DNA from: Pseudoxanthomonas gei
Lineage (GTDB): Bacteria; Pseudomonadota; Gammaproteobacteria; Xanthomonadales; Xanthomonadaceae
Assembly (NCBI RefSeq): GCF_010119615.1
Contig: NZ_QOVG01000005.1
Location: 124,001 to 188,000, forward strand
Direction: 5' to 3'
Length of the DNA: 64,000 nt
The position numbers and the translations under genes were made by a program. Each line of letters begins with the position of its first letter. The stretch's first letter is position 1. The notes under the pieces are model-generated. The model searched no databases, was not told the origin of the DNA, and saw only the letters and a program-made list of their open reading frames with translations. Below, piece by piece: positions 17,844 to 25,438 of this stretch.

Positions 17844-19397
17844 GTGCCCCCATCCCCTGCGTCCCCGTCGCGCCCCAAGCCCGTGGTCCTGCTGATCCTG
17901 GATGGCTGGGGACATCGTGAGGAGACCGCCGACAACGCAGTGGCCCAGGCCACCCTGCCGCATTGGCGACAGTTGCTGGCGACCGCACCGCACACGCTGA
18001 TCCACACCGAGGGCCGGCACGTCGGATTGCCCGACGGGCAGATGGGCAATTCGGAAGTGGGGCACATGAACCTGGGCGCGGGCCGCATCGTCTACCAGGA
18101 CCTGACCCGCATCGATGCGGCCATCGAGGACGGCAGCTTCTTCGAGAATGCCGAACTGGTCGCGGCCTGCGAAGACGCCAGCAGCGGCGATCGCACCCTG
18201 CACGTCTTCGGCCTGCTCTCGCCCGGCGGCGTGCACAGCCATGAGACGCACATCTTCGCCATGCTCGACATGGCCAAGCGCCGTGGCGTGCCGCGCGTGG
18301 CCGTGCATGCCTTCCTGGACGGGCGCGATACGCCGCCACGCTCGGCCGAGGCCAGCCTCAGGGCCCTGCAGTCGGAATGCGAAACCCTGGGCAACGCGCA
18401 CATCGCCTCGGTCAGTGGCCGCTATTACGCGATGGACCGCGACCAGCGCTGGGATCGCCTGCGCCTGGCCTGGGATGCAATCGTCGAAGCCAGCAGCCCG
18501 CAGCATGCGGCCGACTCGCTCTCGGCGTTGCGTGAAGCGTACGCGCGCGGGGAAAACGACGAGTTCGTGTTGCCCACGGTGATCGACGGCGCGCGGCCGA
18601 TGCATGACGGCGATGCCGTGGTGTTCATGAATTTCCGCGCCGATCGCGCCCGCCAGATCACCTCGGCGTTCGTGTCGCCGGGTTTCGACGGTTTCCACGC
18701 ACGCCGGCCACTGCTGTCGCGTTACGTCTGCCTCACCGAATACGACGCCCGGCTGCCGGCCGCGGTGGCCTATGGCCCCGACGACCTGCGGCACACGCTG
18801 GGTGAACTGCTGGCCGAGGCCGGCCTGACCCAGCTGCGCATCGCCGAGACCGAGAAATACGCGCACGTCACCTTCTTCTTCAGTGGCGGCCGCGAAGATC
18901 CCTTCGCCGGCGAGGAACGCATCCTGGTGCCCAGCCCCAAGGTTGCGACCTACGACCTGCAGCCGGCCATGAGCCTGCCCGAACTGACCGCCAGGCTGGT
19001 GCAGGCGATCGCCTCGGCGCGCTTCGACGTGATCATCTGCAACATCGCCAACCCGGACATGGTCGGGCACAGCGGCGACCTGCAGGCCGCGATCCTGGCG
19101 GCGCAGGCGGTCGATATCGCGATCGGTGAAGTGGAGGCCGCGGTCCGCGCGCAGCATGGCGCGCTGGTCATCACCGCCGACCACGGCAACCTGGAAATGA
19201 TGCGCGACCCCGCAACCGGTCAGCCGCACACCGCGCACACCGTCGGCCCGGTGCCGCTGGTCTACGTCGGCGAACACCACGCCACCCTGCGTCCGGGGGG
19301 TGCCCTGCGCGACGTCGCGCCCACCCTGCTCGACCTGCTGGGCCTGCCGCAACCGGCGGAGATGAGCGGTCGCAGCCTGTTCGACAGCGCCGGATGA
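17844..19397 (+). CDS. gpmI: Cofactor-independent phosphoglycerate mutase
   Basis: 517 residues from a GTG start, usual length. It interconverts 3- and 2-phosphoglycerate in glycolysis and gluconeogenesis using two Mn2+ ions. The first metal-site motif is VLLILDGWG; the phosphoserine loop is GQMGNSEVGHMNLGAG. Later family blocks include FMNFRADRARQI, EKYAHVTFFFSGG, NPDMVGHSGD and ITADHGN. A TACAAT -10-like box at 17806-17811 precedes the gene. The ATGA overlap with envC makes the two translationally coupled. Confidence 0.96.
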   Translation: MPPSPASPSRPKPVVLLILDGWGHREETADNAVAQATLPHWRQLLATAPHTLIHTEGRHVGLPDGQMGNSEVGHMNLGAGRIVYQDLTRIDAAIEDGSFFENAELVAACEDASSGDRTLHVFGLLSPGGVHSHETHIFAMLDMAKRRGVPRVAVHAFLDGRDTPPRSAEASLRALQSECETLGNAHIASVSGRYYAMDRDQRWDRLRLAWDAIVEASSPQHAADSLSALREAYARGENDEFVLPTVIDGARPMHDGDAVVFMNFRADRARQITSAFVSPGFDGFHARRPLLSRYVCLTEYDARLPAAVAYGPDDLRHTLGELLAEAGLTQLRIAETEKYAHVTFFFSGGREDPFAGEERILVPSPKVATYDLQPAMSLPELTARLVQAIASARFDVIICNIANPDMVGHSGDLQAAILAAQAVDIAIGEVEAAVRAQHGALVITADHGNLEMMRDPATGQPHTAHTVGPVPLVYVGEHHATLRPGGALRDVAPTLLDLLGLPQPAEMSGRSLFDSAG

Positions 19398-20659
19398 AGC
19401 ATCGCTTCGCGCTCGCCTGTCTCGCCCTTGCGCTGGGCTTCGCCGCGATCGCCCCGGCGCCCGCGCAGAGCCAGCGTGAAGCCGAGAAGAAACTGCTGAA
19501 GCTGCGCGGCGAGCTGAAGACCATCGCCCAGGAGCGCCGCAAACTGGAAGACGCGCGCGGCGAGGCGGCGCGCAAGCTGCGCAGCGCCGACGAGCAGGTC
19601 GGCAAGTCCAGCCGCTCGCTCAGCGAAACCGAGGCCGCGCTGCAACGCGAGGAAGCCGGGCTGGCCAGGCTGCAACAGCAGCGCGATGGCATGCGCGCGC
19701 GCCTGGGCAGCCAGCGCGCGCAGTTGACCGCGCTGGTGCGCGCGTCCTACCAGTTGGGCAGCAATGCGCCGCTGAAGGTGCTGCTGTCGCAGGACCGCGT
19801 GGCCGATGCCAACCGCGTGCTCGCCTATCACCGTTACGTGCAAGGCGACCGCAGCCGCCGGATTGCCGCGCTCAGCGCCGAATTGAAGGCCCTGGATGAC
19901 GTGGAGCGCGACATCGCCGCGCGCCGCGCGCAGCTGGATGCCACCCGCAACCAGCAGCGCGCGCGGGTCCAGGTGCTGGCGAAAGACCGCACGGCCAGTG
20001 CCGCGCTGACCGCCGAGCTCGACCAGCGTTACCAGGACCGGGCGGCGCGCGAGAAGGCGCTGGGCCAGGATGCGCGCTCGCTCGAGCGCCTGCTGGCCAA
20101 CCTGCGTGCCGCCGCCGCGCGGGCCGAAGCCGAACGCCGGGCCGAGGCCAGGCGCGTGGCCCTGCAGCAGGCCGCGGAAAAGAAAGCCGCCGCCGCCGCG
20201 CGTGCCAGCGGCGACAAGCCGCCCGCGCCGGCACGCGCGCCGGCCAGGCCGGTGGTGGCCAGTGCGCCGGCACTGAAAGTCGGCGGACTTGGCTGGCCGC
20301 TTGCGGGCAACCTGCTGGCGCGCTTCGGCGGCCGCATGCCCGACGGACGCAGCAGTGCCGGCGTGCTGATCGGCGCGCCCACTGGCAGCACGGTCACCGC
20401 GGTGGCCGACGGCAGCGTGGTGTTTTCCGAATGGATGACCGGCTACGGCCTGATCCTGATCGTCGACCACGGCAACGGCTACATGAGCCTGTATGCGCAC
20501 AATGAAAGCCTGCTGCGCGATGCCGGCGACAAGGTCAGGCGCGGCGATGCGGTAGCCAAGGTCGGCAGCTCCGGCGGGCAGGGCACGCCGGCGCTGTATT
20601 TCGAACTGCGCCGCAACGGCCAGCCGATCGATCCGGCCACGTGGCTGCAGCGCCGCTGA
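19394..20659 (+). CDS. envC: EnvC-type murein hydrolase activator
   Basis: 421 residues: signal peptide (residues 1 to about 25), long coiled coil rich in Arg/Glu/Ala (about 28-270), then an M23/LytM domain. The LytM part (GVLIGAPTGSTVTAVADGSV...DHGNGYMSLYAHNESLL...PALYFELRRNGQPIDP) lacks the full zinc set; the usual HxxxD is replaced by GVLIGAP and HxH by YFELR. It should therefore activate amidases rather than cut peptidoglycan, as EnvC does for AmiA/AmiB at the septum. It overlaps gpmI, an arrangement also seen in E. coli. Confidence 0.92.
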   Translation: MKHRFALACLALALGFAAIAPAPAQSQREAEKKLLKLRGELKTIAQERRKLEDARGEAARKLRSADEQVGKSSRSLSETEAALQREEAGLARLQQQRDGMRARLGSQRAQLTALVRASYQLGSNAPLKVLLSQDRVADANRVLAYHRYVQGDRSRRIAALSAELKALDDVERDIAARRAQLDATRNQQRARVQVLAKDRTASAALTAELDQRYQDRAAREKALGQDARSLERLLANLRAAAARAEAERRAEARRVALQQAAEKKAAAAARASGDKPPAPARAPARPVVASAPALKVGGLGWPLAGNLLARFGGRMPDGRSSAGVLIGAPTGSTVTAVADGSVVFSEWMTGYGLILIVDHGNGYMSLYAHNESLLRDAGDKVRRGDAVAKVGSSGGQGTPALYFELRRNGQPIDPATWLQRR

Positions 20660-20791
20660 ACCCGCGCGCCGGCGTGCCCGGCGGCTTTACGACGGGTTTA
20701 CAGCGGCCTCGCGCATAATCGCCTGGACTTTCGCCTGAAACTTCGCAGCCTCGTGCGGGGTCGGTTGCCAGTCCTTCCCCGGAGTTCCTGC

Positions 20792-22111
20792 ATGCGTCTT
20801 CCCCTGTTCCTGATGCTTGTCCTCTGCGGCCTGCCGGCGTTTGCCCAGGACGTTGAAAAGGAAACCCCAGCCGCCGCCTCCAGCGACGACCCCGATGCCG
20901 CCGAGTCGGTGCCCTCCAAGGTGCCGCTGGACGAGATCCGCCGCTACGTGGCGGTGTTCAACGCGGTCAAGGAAGCCTACGTGGTGCCGGTGGACGACAA
21001 GAAGCTGATGCACTCGGCCATCAGGGGCCTGCTGCTGGACCTGGATCCGCACAGCACCTATTTCGACAAGGAAGATGCCGCCGCCTTCGACGAACAGGCC
21101 ACCGGCGCCTACGACGGCGTGGGCGTGGAGCTGCTGCAGCAGCCCGACAACACCTTGCGGGTGATTGCGCCCATCGACGACACGCCGGCGGCCAAGGCCG
21201 GCATCAAGGCCGGCGACGTGATCGTGGCCATCGAAGGCAAGCCGATCAGCGCCGAAGGCGGCATGGAGCCGTTGCGCGGCGCGCCGGGCAGCAAACTCAC
21301 CCTGACCCTCATCCGCGAAGGCAAGCCCAAGCCGTTCGACGTGACCCTGGTCCGCGAAACCATCCGCGTGGCCAGCGTGCGCAGCCGCATGCTGGAGCCC
21401 GGCTACGGCTACCTGCGCATCAGCACGTTCCAGGCTGACACCGGCGCCGATTTCCAGCGCAACCTGGACAAGCTGCAGGCCGGCGGCAAGCTCAGCGGAC
21501 TGGTGCTGGACCTGCGCAGCAACCCCGGCGGGCTGTTGGTGTCAGCGGTGCAGGTGGCCGATGACCTGCTGGACAAGGGCAACATCGTCACCACCCGCGG
21601 CCGCATCGCGGTCAGCGATTCTAAATTCGATGCCACCCCGGGCGACCGCCTGCAGGGAGCGCCGCTGATGGTGCTGGTGGATGCCGGTTCGGCCAGCGCC
21701 GCCGAGGTGCTGGCCGGCGCGCTGCGCGACAACAACCGCGCCCGCGTGATCGGCAGCCGCACCTTCGGCAAGGGCTCGGTGCAGACCGTGCTGCCGCTGG
21801 ACAACGGCGATTCGGTGAAACTGACCACCGCCCGCTACTACACGCCCAGCGGCAAGTCGATCCAGGCCAGCGGCATCGTGCCCGACGTGGTCCTGAAGCC
21901 CGAAGCGGCCAAGGACGCGGCCACGCCGTTCGATTACAGCGAAGCGGCGCTGCCGGGCCACCTGCGTGGCGACGAAGAAGGCGCCGAAGGCTACCTGGCC
22001 GGCGACGTGCTGGAGGGCGACAAGCCGATCGATGCGGCGCTGGCGGAGTTGAAGAAGAAGCTGCCGGTCACCACCCAGGCCGCGCGCACGACCGCTGCCA
22101 AAAAGAACTGA
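20792..22111 (+). CDS. S41 family C-terminal processing protease
   Basis: 439 residues from ATG 20792 (GGAG upstream). Signal peptide MRLPLFLMLVLCGLPAFA, a PDZ domain around residues 95-180 (GVGVELLQQ...AKAGIKAGDVI), then the S41 protease domain. The catalytic dyad is Ser302 in GSASAAE and Lys327 in FGKGSVQT, 25 residues apart as in Prc/CtpA. A periplasmic serine protease that trims non-polar C-termini, often of cell-wall hydrolases. The gpmI-envC-ctpA order is widely conserved. Confidence 0.93.
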   Translation: MRLPLFLMLVLCGLPAFAQDVEKETPAAASSDDPDAAESVPSKVPLDEIRRYVAVFNAVKEAYVVPVDDKKLMHSAIRGLLLDLDPHSTYFDKEDAAAFDEQATGAYDGVGVELLQQPDNTLRVIAPIDDTPAAKAGIKAGDVIVAIEGKPISAEGGMEPLRGAPGSKLTLTLIREGKPKPFDVTLVRETIRVASVRSRMLEPGYGYLRISTFQADTGADFQRNLDKLQAGGKLSGLVLDLRSNPGGLLVSAVQVADDLLDKGNIVTTRGRIAVSDSKFDATPGDRLQGAPLMVLVDAGSASAAEVLAGALRDNNRARVIGSRTFGKGSVQTVLPLDNGDSVKLTTARYYTPSGKSIQASGIVPDVVLKPEAAKDAATPFDYSEAALPGHLRGDEEGAEGYLAGDVLEGDKPIDAALAELKKKLPVTTQAARTTAAKKN

Positions 22112-22150
22112 GCGACCTGCCGCGGCTGCGGCCGCGTCGCGGTGGCGGAC

Positions 22151-22471
22151 TCAGCGCGGCTTGGCGGGCAACGGGAACGGGGTGACCACGCGCTCGCCGC
22201 TTTCGGCATCACGGATCACCGACTGGCCTTTGCGCTCGACTTCCTCGATGCGCACGATGCTCTGCATCGGCAGGTGCAGGACCTTGGTACCGGCGAACTC
22301 CTCGCGCAGGCGTTCTTCGGTCGGATCCACGACGATGCCGTCATGCACGTCGAACACCAGTTCACCGACCTCGGTGAAGCCCCACAGGCTGCTGGCGGCG
22401 ACATGGCGGCCATAGAGCTCGTAGACCTTGCCGTGGTTGAGGAAAGTGATCTTGTAGAGAAGCTTGGCCAT
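22151..22471 (-). CDS. DUF1820 family protein
   Basis: 106 residues from ATG 22471 (MAKLLYKITFLNHGKVYELY). Compact, strand-rich cytosolic protein with the conserved WGFTEVGELVFD and MQSIVRIEEVERKG blocks of DUF1820, a mainly gammaproteobacterial family without known function. No Shine-Dalgarno precedes it, but a perfect TATAAT lies so close that the transcript may be leaderless. Confidence 0.85.
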   Translation of the reverse strand: MAKLLYKITFLNHGKVYELYGRHVAASSLWGFTEVGELVFDVHDGIVVDPTEERLREEFAGTKVLHLPMQSIVRIEEVERKGQSVIRDAESGERVVTPFPLPAKPR

Positions 22472-22477
22472 GGCGTG

Positions 22478-22483
22478 ATTATA
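22478..22483 (-). promoter_or_regulatory. Perfect TATAAT -10 box, candidate leaderless promoter
   Basis: TATAAT on the minus strand is followed by only six bases (CACGCC) before the DUF1820 ATG, putting the predicted transcription start at or within a base of the initiation codon. No good -35 hexamer is seen 16-18 nt upstream. Confidence 0.5.
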
Positions 22484-22655
22484 GAGCGGCCGGATCACCC
22501 GCTTCGTCGGCGGTAGTGGGCGGACCCGCACCGCCAGGCCGTCTGCTCCTCTGAATCGCAGCCCGTTCCGGTCACGCGGCCCTGCGGCAATGACGAGAAG
22601 CTTGCACGGAAGACGGCCACCAGGCGCGATCGCGTGCGCGCAGGCTCGGGAGGTT

Positions 22656-22932
22656 GTGTTCAAGGTCGCGGGGGCTGCGTTCAAGGTCGGGAAGCCTGCG
22701 TTCAAGGTCGCCGAGGCTGCGTGCAGGGTCACGGAGCCTGCGTTCAAGGTCGTCGAGGCTGTGTGCAGGGTCAGTCAAGGAGCCCGCGTTCAAGGTTGCC
22801 GAGGCTGCGTGCAGGGTCATCGAGCCAGTGTTCAAGGTCGCCCAGGCTGCGTGCAGGGTCGCCGAGGCTGCGTTCAAGCTCGCAGAGTCTGCACTCAAGG
22901 TTGCGGAGCCTGCGTTCAAGGTCCGCAGGCTG
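22656..22932. repeat. 21-bp minisatellite, about 13 units with 42-bp alternation
   Basis: Units of 21 bp starting GCGTTCAAGGTCGCC. From the third unit on, they mostly alternate between a TTCAAGG version and a TGCAGGG version, giving a 42-bp higher-order period. One unit (22761-22785) is 25 bp, shifting the frame by four. Because 21 is a multiple of three, all six frames stay open locally and yield heptapeptide repeats (AFKVAEA on plus, LERRLRN or LNAASAT on minus). No start signal supports a real gene, so I annotate DNA repeats only. Confidence 0.9.
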
Positions 22933-22970
22933 GACGCGGTCGCTTGCGAGCCAAAGCGGTTTTCCCTTTC

Positions 22971-22992
22971 CAGGCCGCAACGCGGCCGACTT
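22971..22992 (+). repeat. Dispersed palindrome CAGGCCGC-N3-GCGGCCGACTT, copy 1
   Basis: Matches 33884-33905 at 19 of 22 positions, differing only in the three loop bases. The rest of the interval 22933-23031 has other short GC-rich inverted repeats and no gene. Confidence 0.55.
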
Positions 22993-23031
22993 CACCCTTC
23001 ACAGCGTGCGCAGCACGCGGCTTCCCCGCGA

Positions 23032-23724
23032 TCAATAGCCCTGGCGCTTGCGCAGCCGCCGCGCGATGGCCGCACGCACGAACAACGCGAACACCACGCC
23101 GAACAGGAAGCCGGCGATGTGCGCCGACCACGCCACCGCGCCGAAGGCCGGCCCGATGTAGGCGAAGATCACCTGCAGCAGCGCCCAGATGCCGATCAGC
23201 AGCGACGCGGGCGCCTTCACGAACTCCAGGAACAGCCCCAGCGGCAACACCACCCCCAGCTTGGCGCGCGGGAACAGTGCCAGGTAGGCGCCGATCACCG
23301 CCGAAACCGCGCCGCTGGCACCGATGATGACCCGGTCCGGCGCGCCGATCGACAGCGCGGCGGCCAGGTTGGAAAACGCGCCGCCCACCAGGAACAGCAG
23401 CAGGAAACGCCAGGGTCCCATGCTGCGTTCGGCGGGCAGGCCGAAGATCAGCAGGAACACCAGGTTGCCCAGCAGGTGGGCCCAGTCCGCGTGCAGGAAC
23501 AGGGCGGTGAACAGGCGCAGCGCGCTGCCGTCGCGCACGCCCGAAATCCAGGCCTCCGGCGCGGACAGCCCACCCGACAGCGCGCCCCAGTTCAGCATCA
23601 GGCTGCTGTGGGTCGCCGCCGGTCGCATCGCCACCCACAGGAAGGCGATCCACAGGGTGGCGAACAGGGTCGGGGTGGCCCAGCGCAGGGCCGGTTTCTT
23701 GCGGGAAGGAAGCGAAACGAACAT
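23032..23724 (-). CDS. Rhomboid family intramembrane serine protease
   Basis: 230 residues from ATG 23724, with six predicted membrane helices. Catalytic Ser137 lies in GASGAVSAVIG (helix 4) and His202 in SAHIAGFLFG (helix 6), the rhomboid dyad. HADWAHLLGNLVFL supplies the conserved loop-1/helix-2 His and Asn. It cleaves membrane-protein substrates within the bilayer; the substrate is unknown. Divergent from fadL. Confidence 0.92.
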   Translation of the reverse strand: MFVSLPSRKKPALRWATPTLFATLWIAFLWVAMRPAATHSSLMLNWGALSGGLSAPEAWISGVRDGSALRLFTALFLHADWAHLLGNLVFLLIFGLPAERSMGPWRFLLLFLVGGAFSNLAAALSIGAPDRVIIGASGAVSAVIGAYLALFPRAKLGVVLPLGLFLEFVKAPASLLIGIWALLQVIFAYIGPAFGAVAWSAHIAGFLFGVVFALFVRAAIARRLRKRQGY

Positions 23725-23827
23725 GGACGGAATGCGGGGGCGGGGGAGTGGACTGCGGGGACAGGCTGGCACCTTACGGCCTTTCACCGCTCATCCAAAC
23801 CGCACCCTGTTCAGCATGTAATGTTAG

Positions 23828-23870
23828 TAACTAGTTAATCCGCAAGGTATAGTCCGATACGGTGTCGTAT
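23828..23870. promoter_or_regulatory. Palindromic operator-like sites upstream of fadL
   Basis: Two inverted repeats lie in the rhomboid/fadL divergent region: TAACTAGTTA (23828-23837) and ATACG-GTGT-CGTAT (23857-23870). A TATAGT -10-like hexamer at 23848-23853 sits between them. This fits a regulated fadL promoter, but I cannot name the regulator. Confidence 0.35.
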
Positions 23871-23965
23871 GTCGGGAGGGACTTCCGGCGTGCGGGCGGG
23901 CCCTGGCCGGGCCTGATTCGCGCGACCCATGACAAGTGGTTCCCAGTCCTCCGGAGAAAAATTTC

Positions 23966-25336
23966 ATGCAGTACGCAACCCGACTCATCCAACTTTCCGC
24001 CCTGGCCTTCGGCATCGCCGGCGCCCTGGCTGCTGGCAATGCCAGCGCCGAAGCTTTCCACCTGAAAGAAAACAGCGTCAAGGCGGCCGGCCGTGCCTTC
24101 GCAGGCGCAGGTTCCGCCCAGGGCGACACCTCGGTGGTCGCCAACAACCCGGCGGTCATGTCCACCTTCGAACGCACCACGGCCCAGGTCGACGCGACCC
24201 TGATCGACCTGTCGTTCGAGTTCAGCGGCGGCGGCACCGACGGCCTCGGCAATCCCTTGAAGGGCGGTGATGGCGGCGACGCGGGCGGCCTCAACCCGGT
24301 GCCGGCGATGTCCATCGTCAAGCCGCTGACCGGTGGTTTCGAAGGCCTCACCGTGGGCGCCATGGTCAGTGCGCCGTTCGGCCTGGCGACCGACTACGAC
24401 AAGGACTGGGTAGGCCGCTACCACGCCCTGGAATCGGACGTGCGCGTGGTCGACCTGACCCTCGCCGCCTCGTTGAACCTGGGCGAGAACTTCTCGGTCG
24501 GCGCCGGCCTGATCATCGAACGTGCCGACGTGACCCTGTCCAATGCGATCGACTTCGGCACCGGCATCTGCAAGATCGCCGCGGCGTTCTGCGCTCCCGG
24601 CACCGGCATCGGCCCGCAGATGAACGACGGCATGGCCACCATCGAAGGCCACGACACCAACCTGGGCTGGATCGCCGGCGCCAACTGGCGTCCCATGGAG
24701 AATCTCTCGATCGGCTATTCGCATCGCTCCGAGGTGGACCACGAGGTCAATGGCAAGGCCGACTTCGAAGTGCCGACCAGCGTCGCCGGTTTGCTGGCCC
24801 TGGGTGCGCCCGGCCAGTACCAGGATGGCAAGGGCGGCGCCAAGCTGACCCTGCCCAGCGTCGATACGGTCAGCGTGACCTGGCAGGCCACCGACCGCCT
24901 TGCCCTGATGAGCGAATACCAGCGCACCGATTGGCAGTCGCTGCAGGAAATCCGCATCACCTTCGACAATCCCGCCCAGGCCGACAGCGCCGAGGATTAT
25001 TCGTGGAAGAAGGCCGACTTCTATTCGCTGGGTGGCGAGTACAAGTTCAGCGATACGCTGACCTTGCGCGCCGGTGCCGGTCGTGACAGCTCGCCGGTCA
25101 GCCGGCCGCACCGCACGCCGCGCCTGCCCGACCAGGATCGCAACTTCTACGCCGTCGGCGTGACCTGGGCTCCGAGCGAGCATTGGGAAGTCAGCGGCAA
25201 CTACACCCGCGTGCAGCTGGCCGACGCACCGGAAGTGGCGATCGCCGCCGGCGCCAGCGGCCAGGGCGCGTTCCTGAGCGGCAGCTACGACGGTGGCGCG
25301 GACCTGTACGGCATCTCGGCGCAGTACAAGTTCTGA
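23966..25336 (+). CDS. fadL: FadL-family outer membrane long-chain fatty acid transporter
   Basis: 456 residues. MQYATRLIQL...GNASA is a signal peptide; the mature protein begins EAFHLKENSVKAAGRAFAGAG, the N-terminal hatch of the FadL family (typically NA.G.A..AGA). NNPAVMSTFE follows, and the barrel has alternating strands ending in YGISAQYKF with a terminal Phe for BAM recognition. It imports long-chain fatty acids across the outer membrane. A strong terminator follows. Confidence 0.93.
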   Translation: MQYATRLIQLSALAFGIAGALAAGNASAEAFHLKENSVKAAGRAFAGAGSAQGDTSVVANNPAVMSTFERTTAQVDATLIDLSFEFSGGGTDGLGNPLKGGDGGDAGGLNPVPAMSIVKPLTGGFEGLTVGAMVSAPFGLATDYDKDWVGRYHALESDVRVVDLTLAASLNLGENFSVGAGLIIERADVTLSNAIDFGTGICKIAAAFCAPGTGIGPQMNDGMATIEGHDTNLGWIAGANWRPMENLSIGYSHRSEVDHEVNGKADFEVPTSVAGLLALGAPGQYQDGKGGAKLTLPSVDTVSVTWQATDRLALMSEYQRTDWQSLQEIRITFDNPAQADSAEDYSWKKADFYSLGGEYKFSDTLTLRAGAGRDSSPVSRPHRTPRLPDQDRNFYAVGVTWAPSEHWEVSGNYTRVQLADAPEVAIAAGASGQGAFLSGSYDGGADLYGISAQYKF

Positions 25337-25356
25337 TCGGCCTTCGGTCCTGATCG

Positions 25357-25386
25357 AAAAAACCCCGCTTCGGCGGGGTTTTTTTT
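25357..25386 (+). terminator. Intrinsic terminator after fadL
   Basis: AAAAAACCCCG, CTTC loop, then CGGGG with an eight-T tail. The A tract on the other side makes it potentially bidirectional, but putA, the convergent gene, ends 50 bp further on. Confidence 0.92.
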
Positions 25387-25438
25387 GACCTGGGCGCTGG
25401 CGAATGCGGCCAGCGCCGCCTTGCGAAGGCCTGCCGGG

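Noticed and set aside
20300..20659. Active M23 endopeptidase in EnvC
   Set aside because: HxxxD and HxH zinc ligands are missing; it matches an amidase activator instead.
22572..22919. Possible repeat protein (LNAASAT or LERRLRN heptads) on the minus strand
   Set aside because: The 21-bp period opens all frames, a 25-bp unit shifts frame midway, and no RBS-start combination supports translation.
22656..22932. CRISPR array
   Set aside because: Units are contiguous and degenerate with no unique spacers, and no cas genes are nearby.
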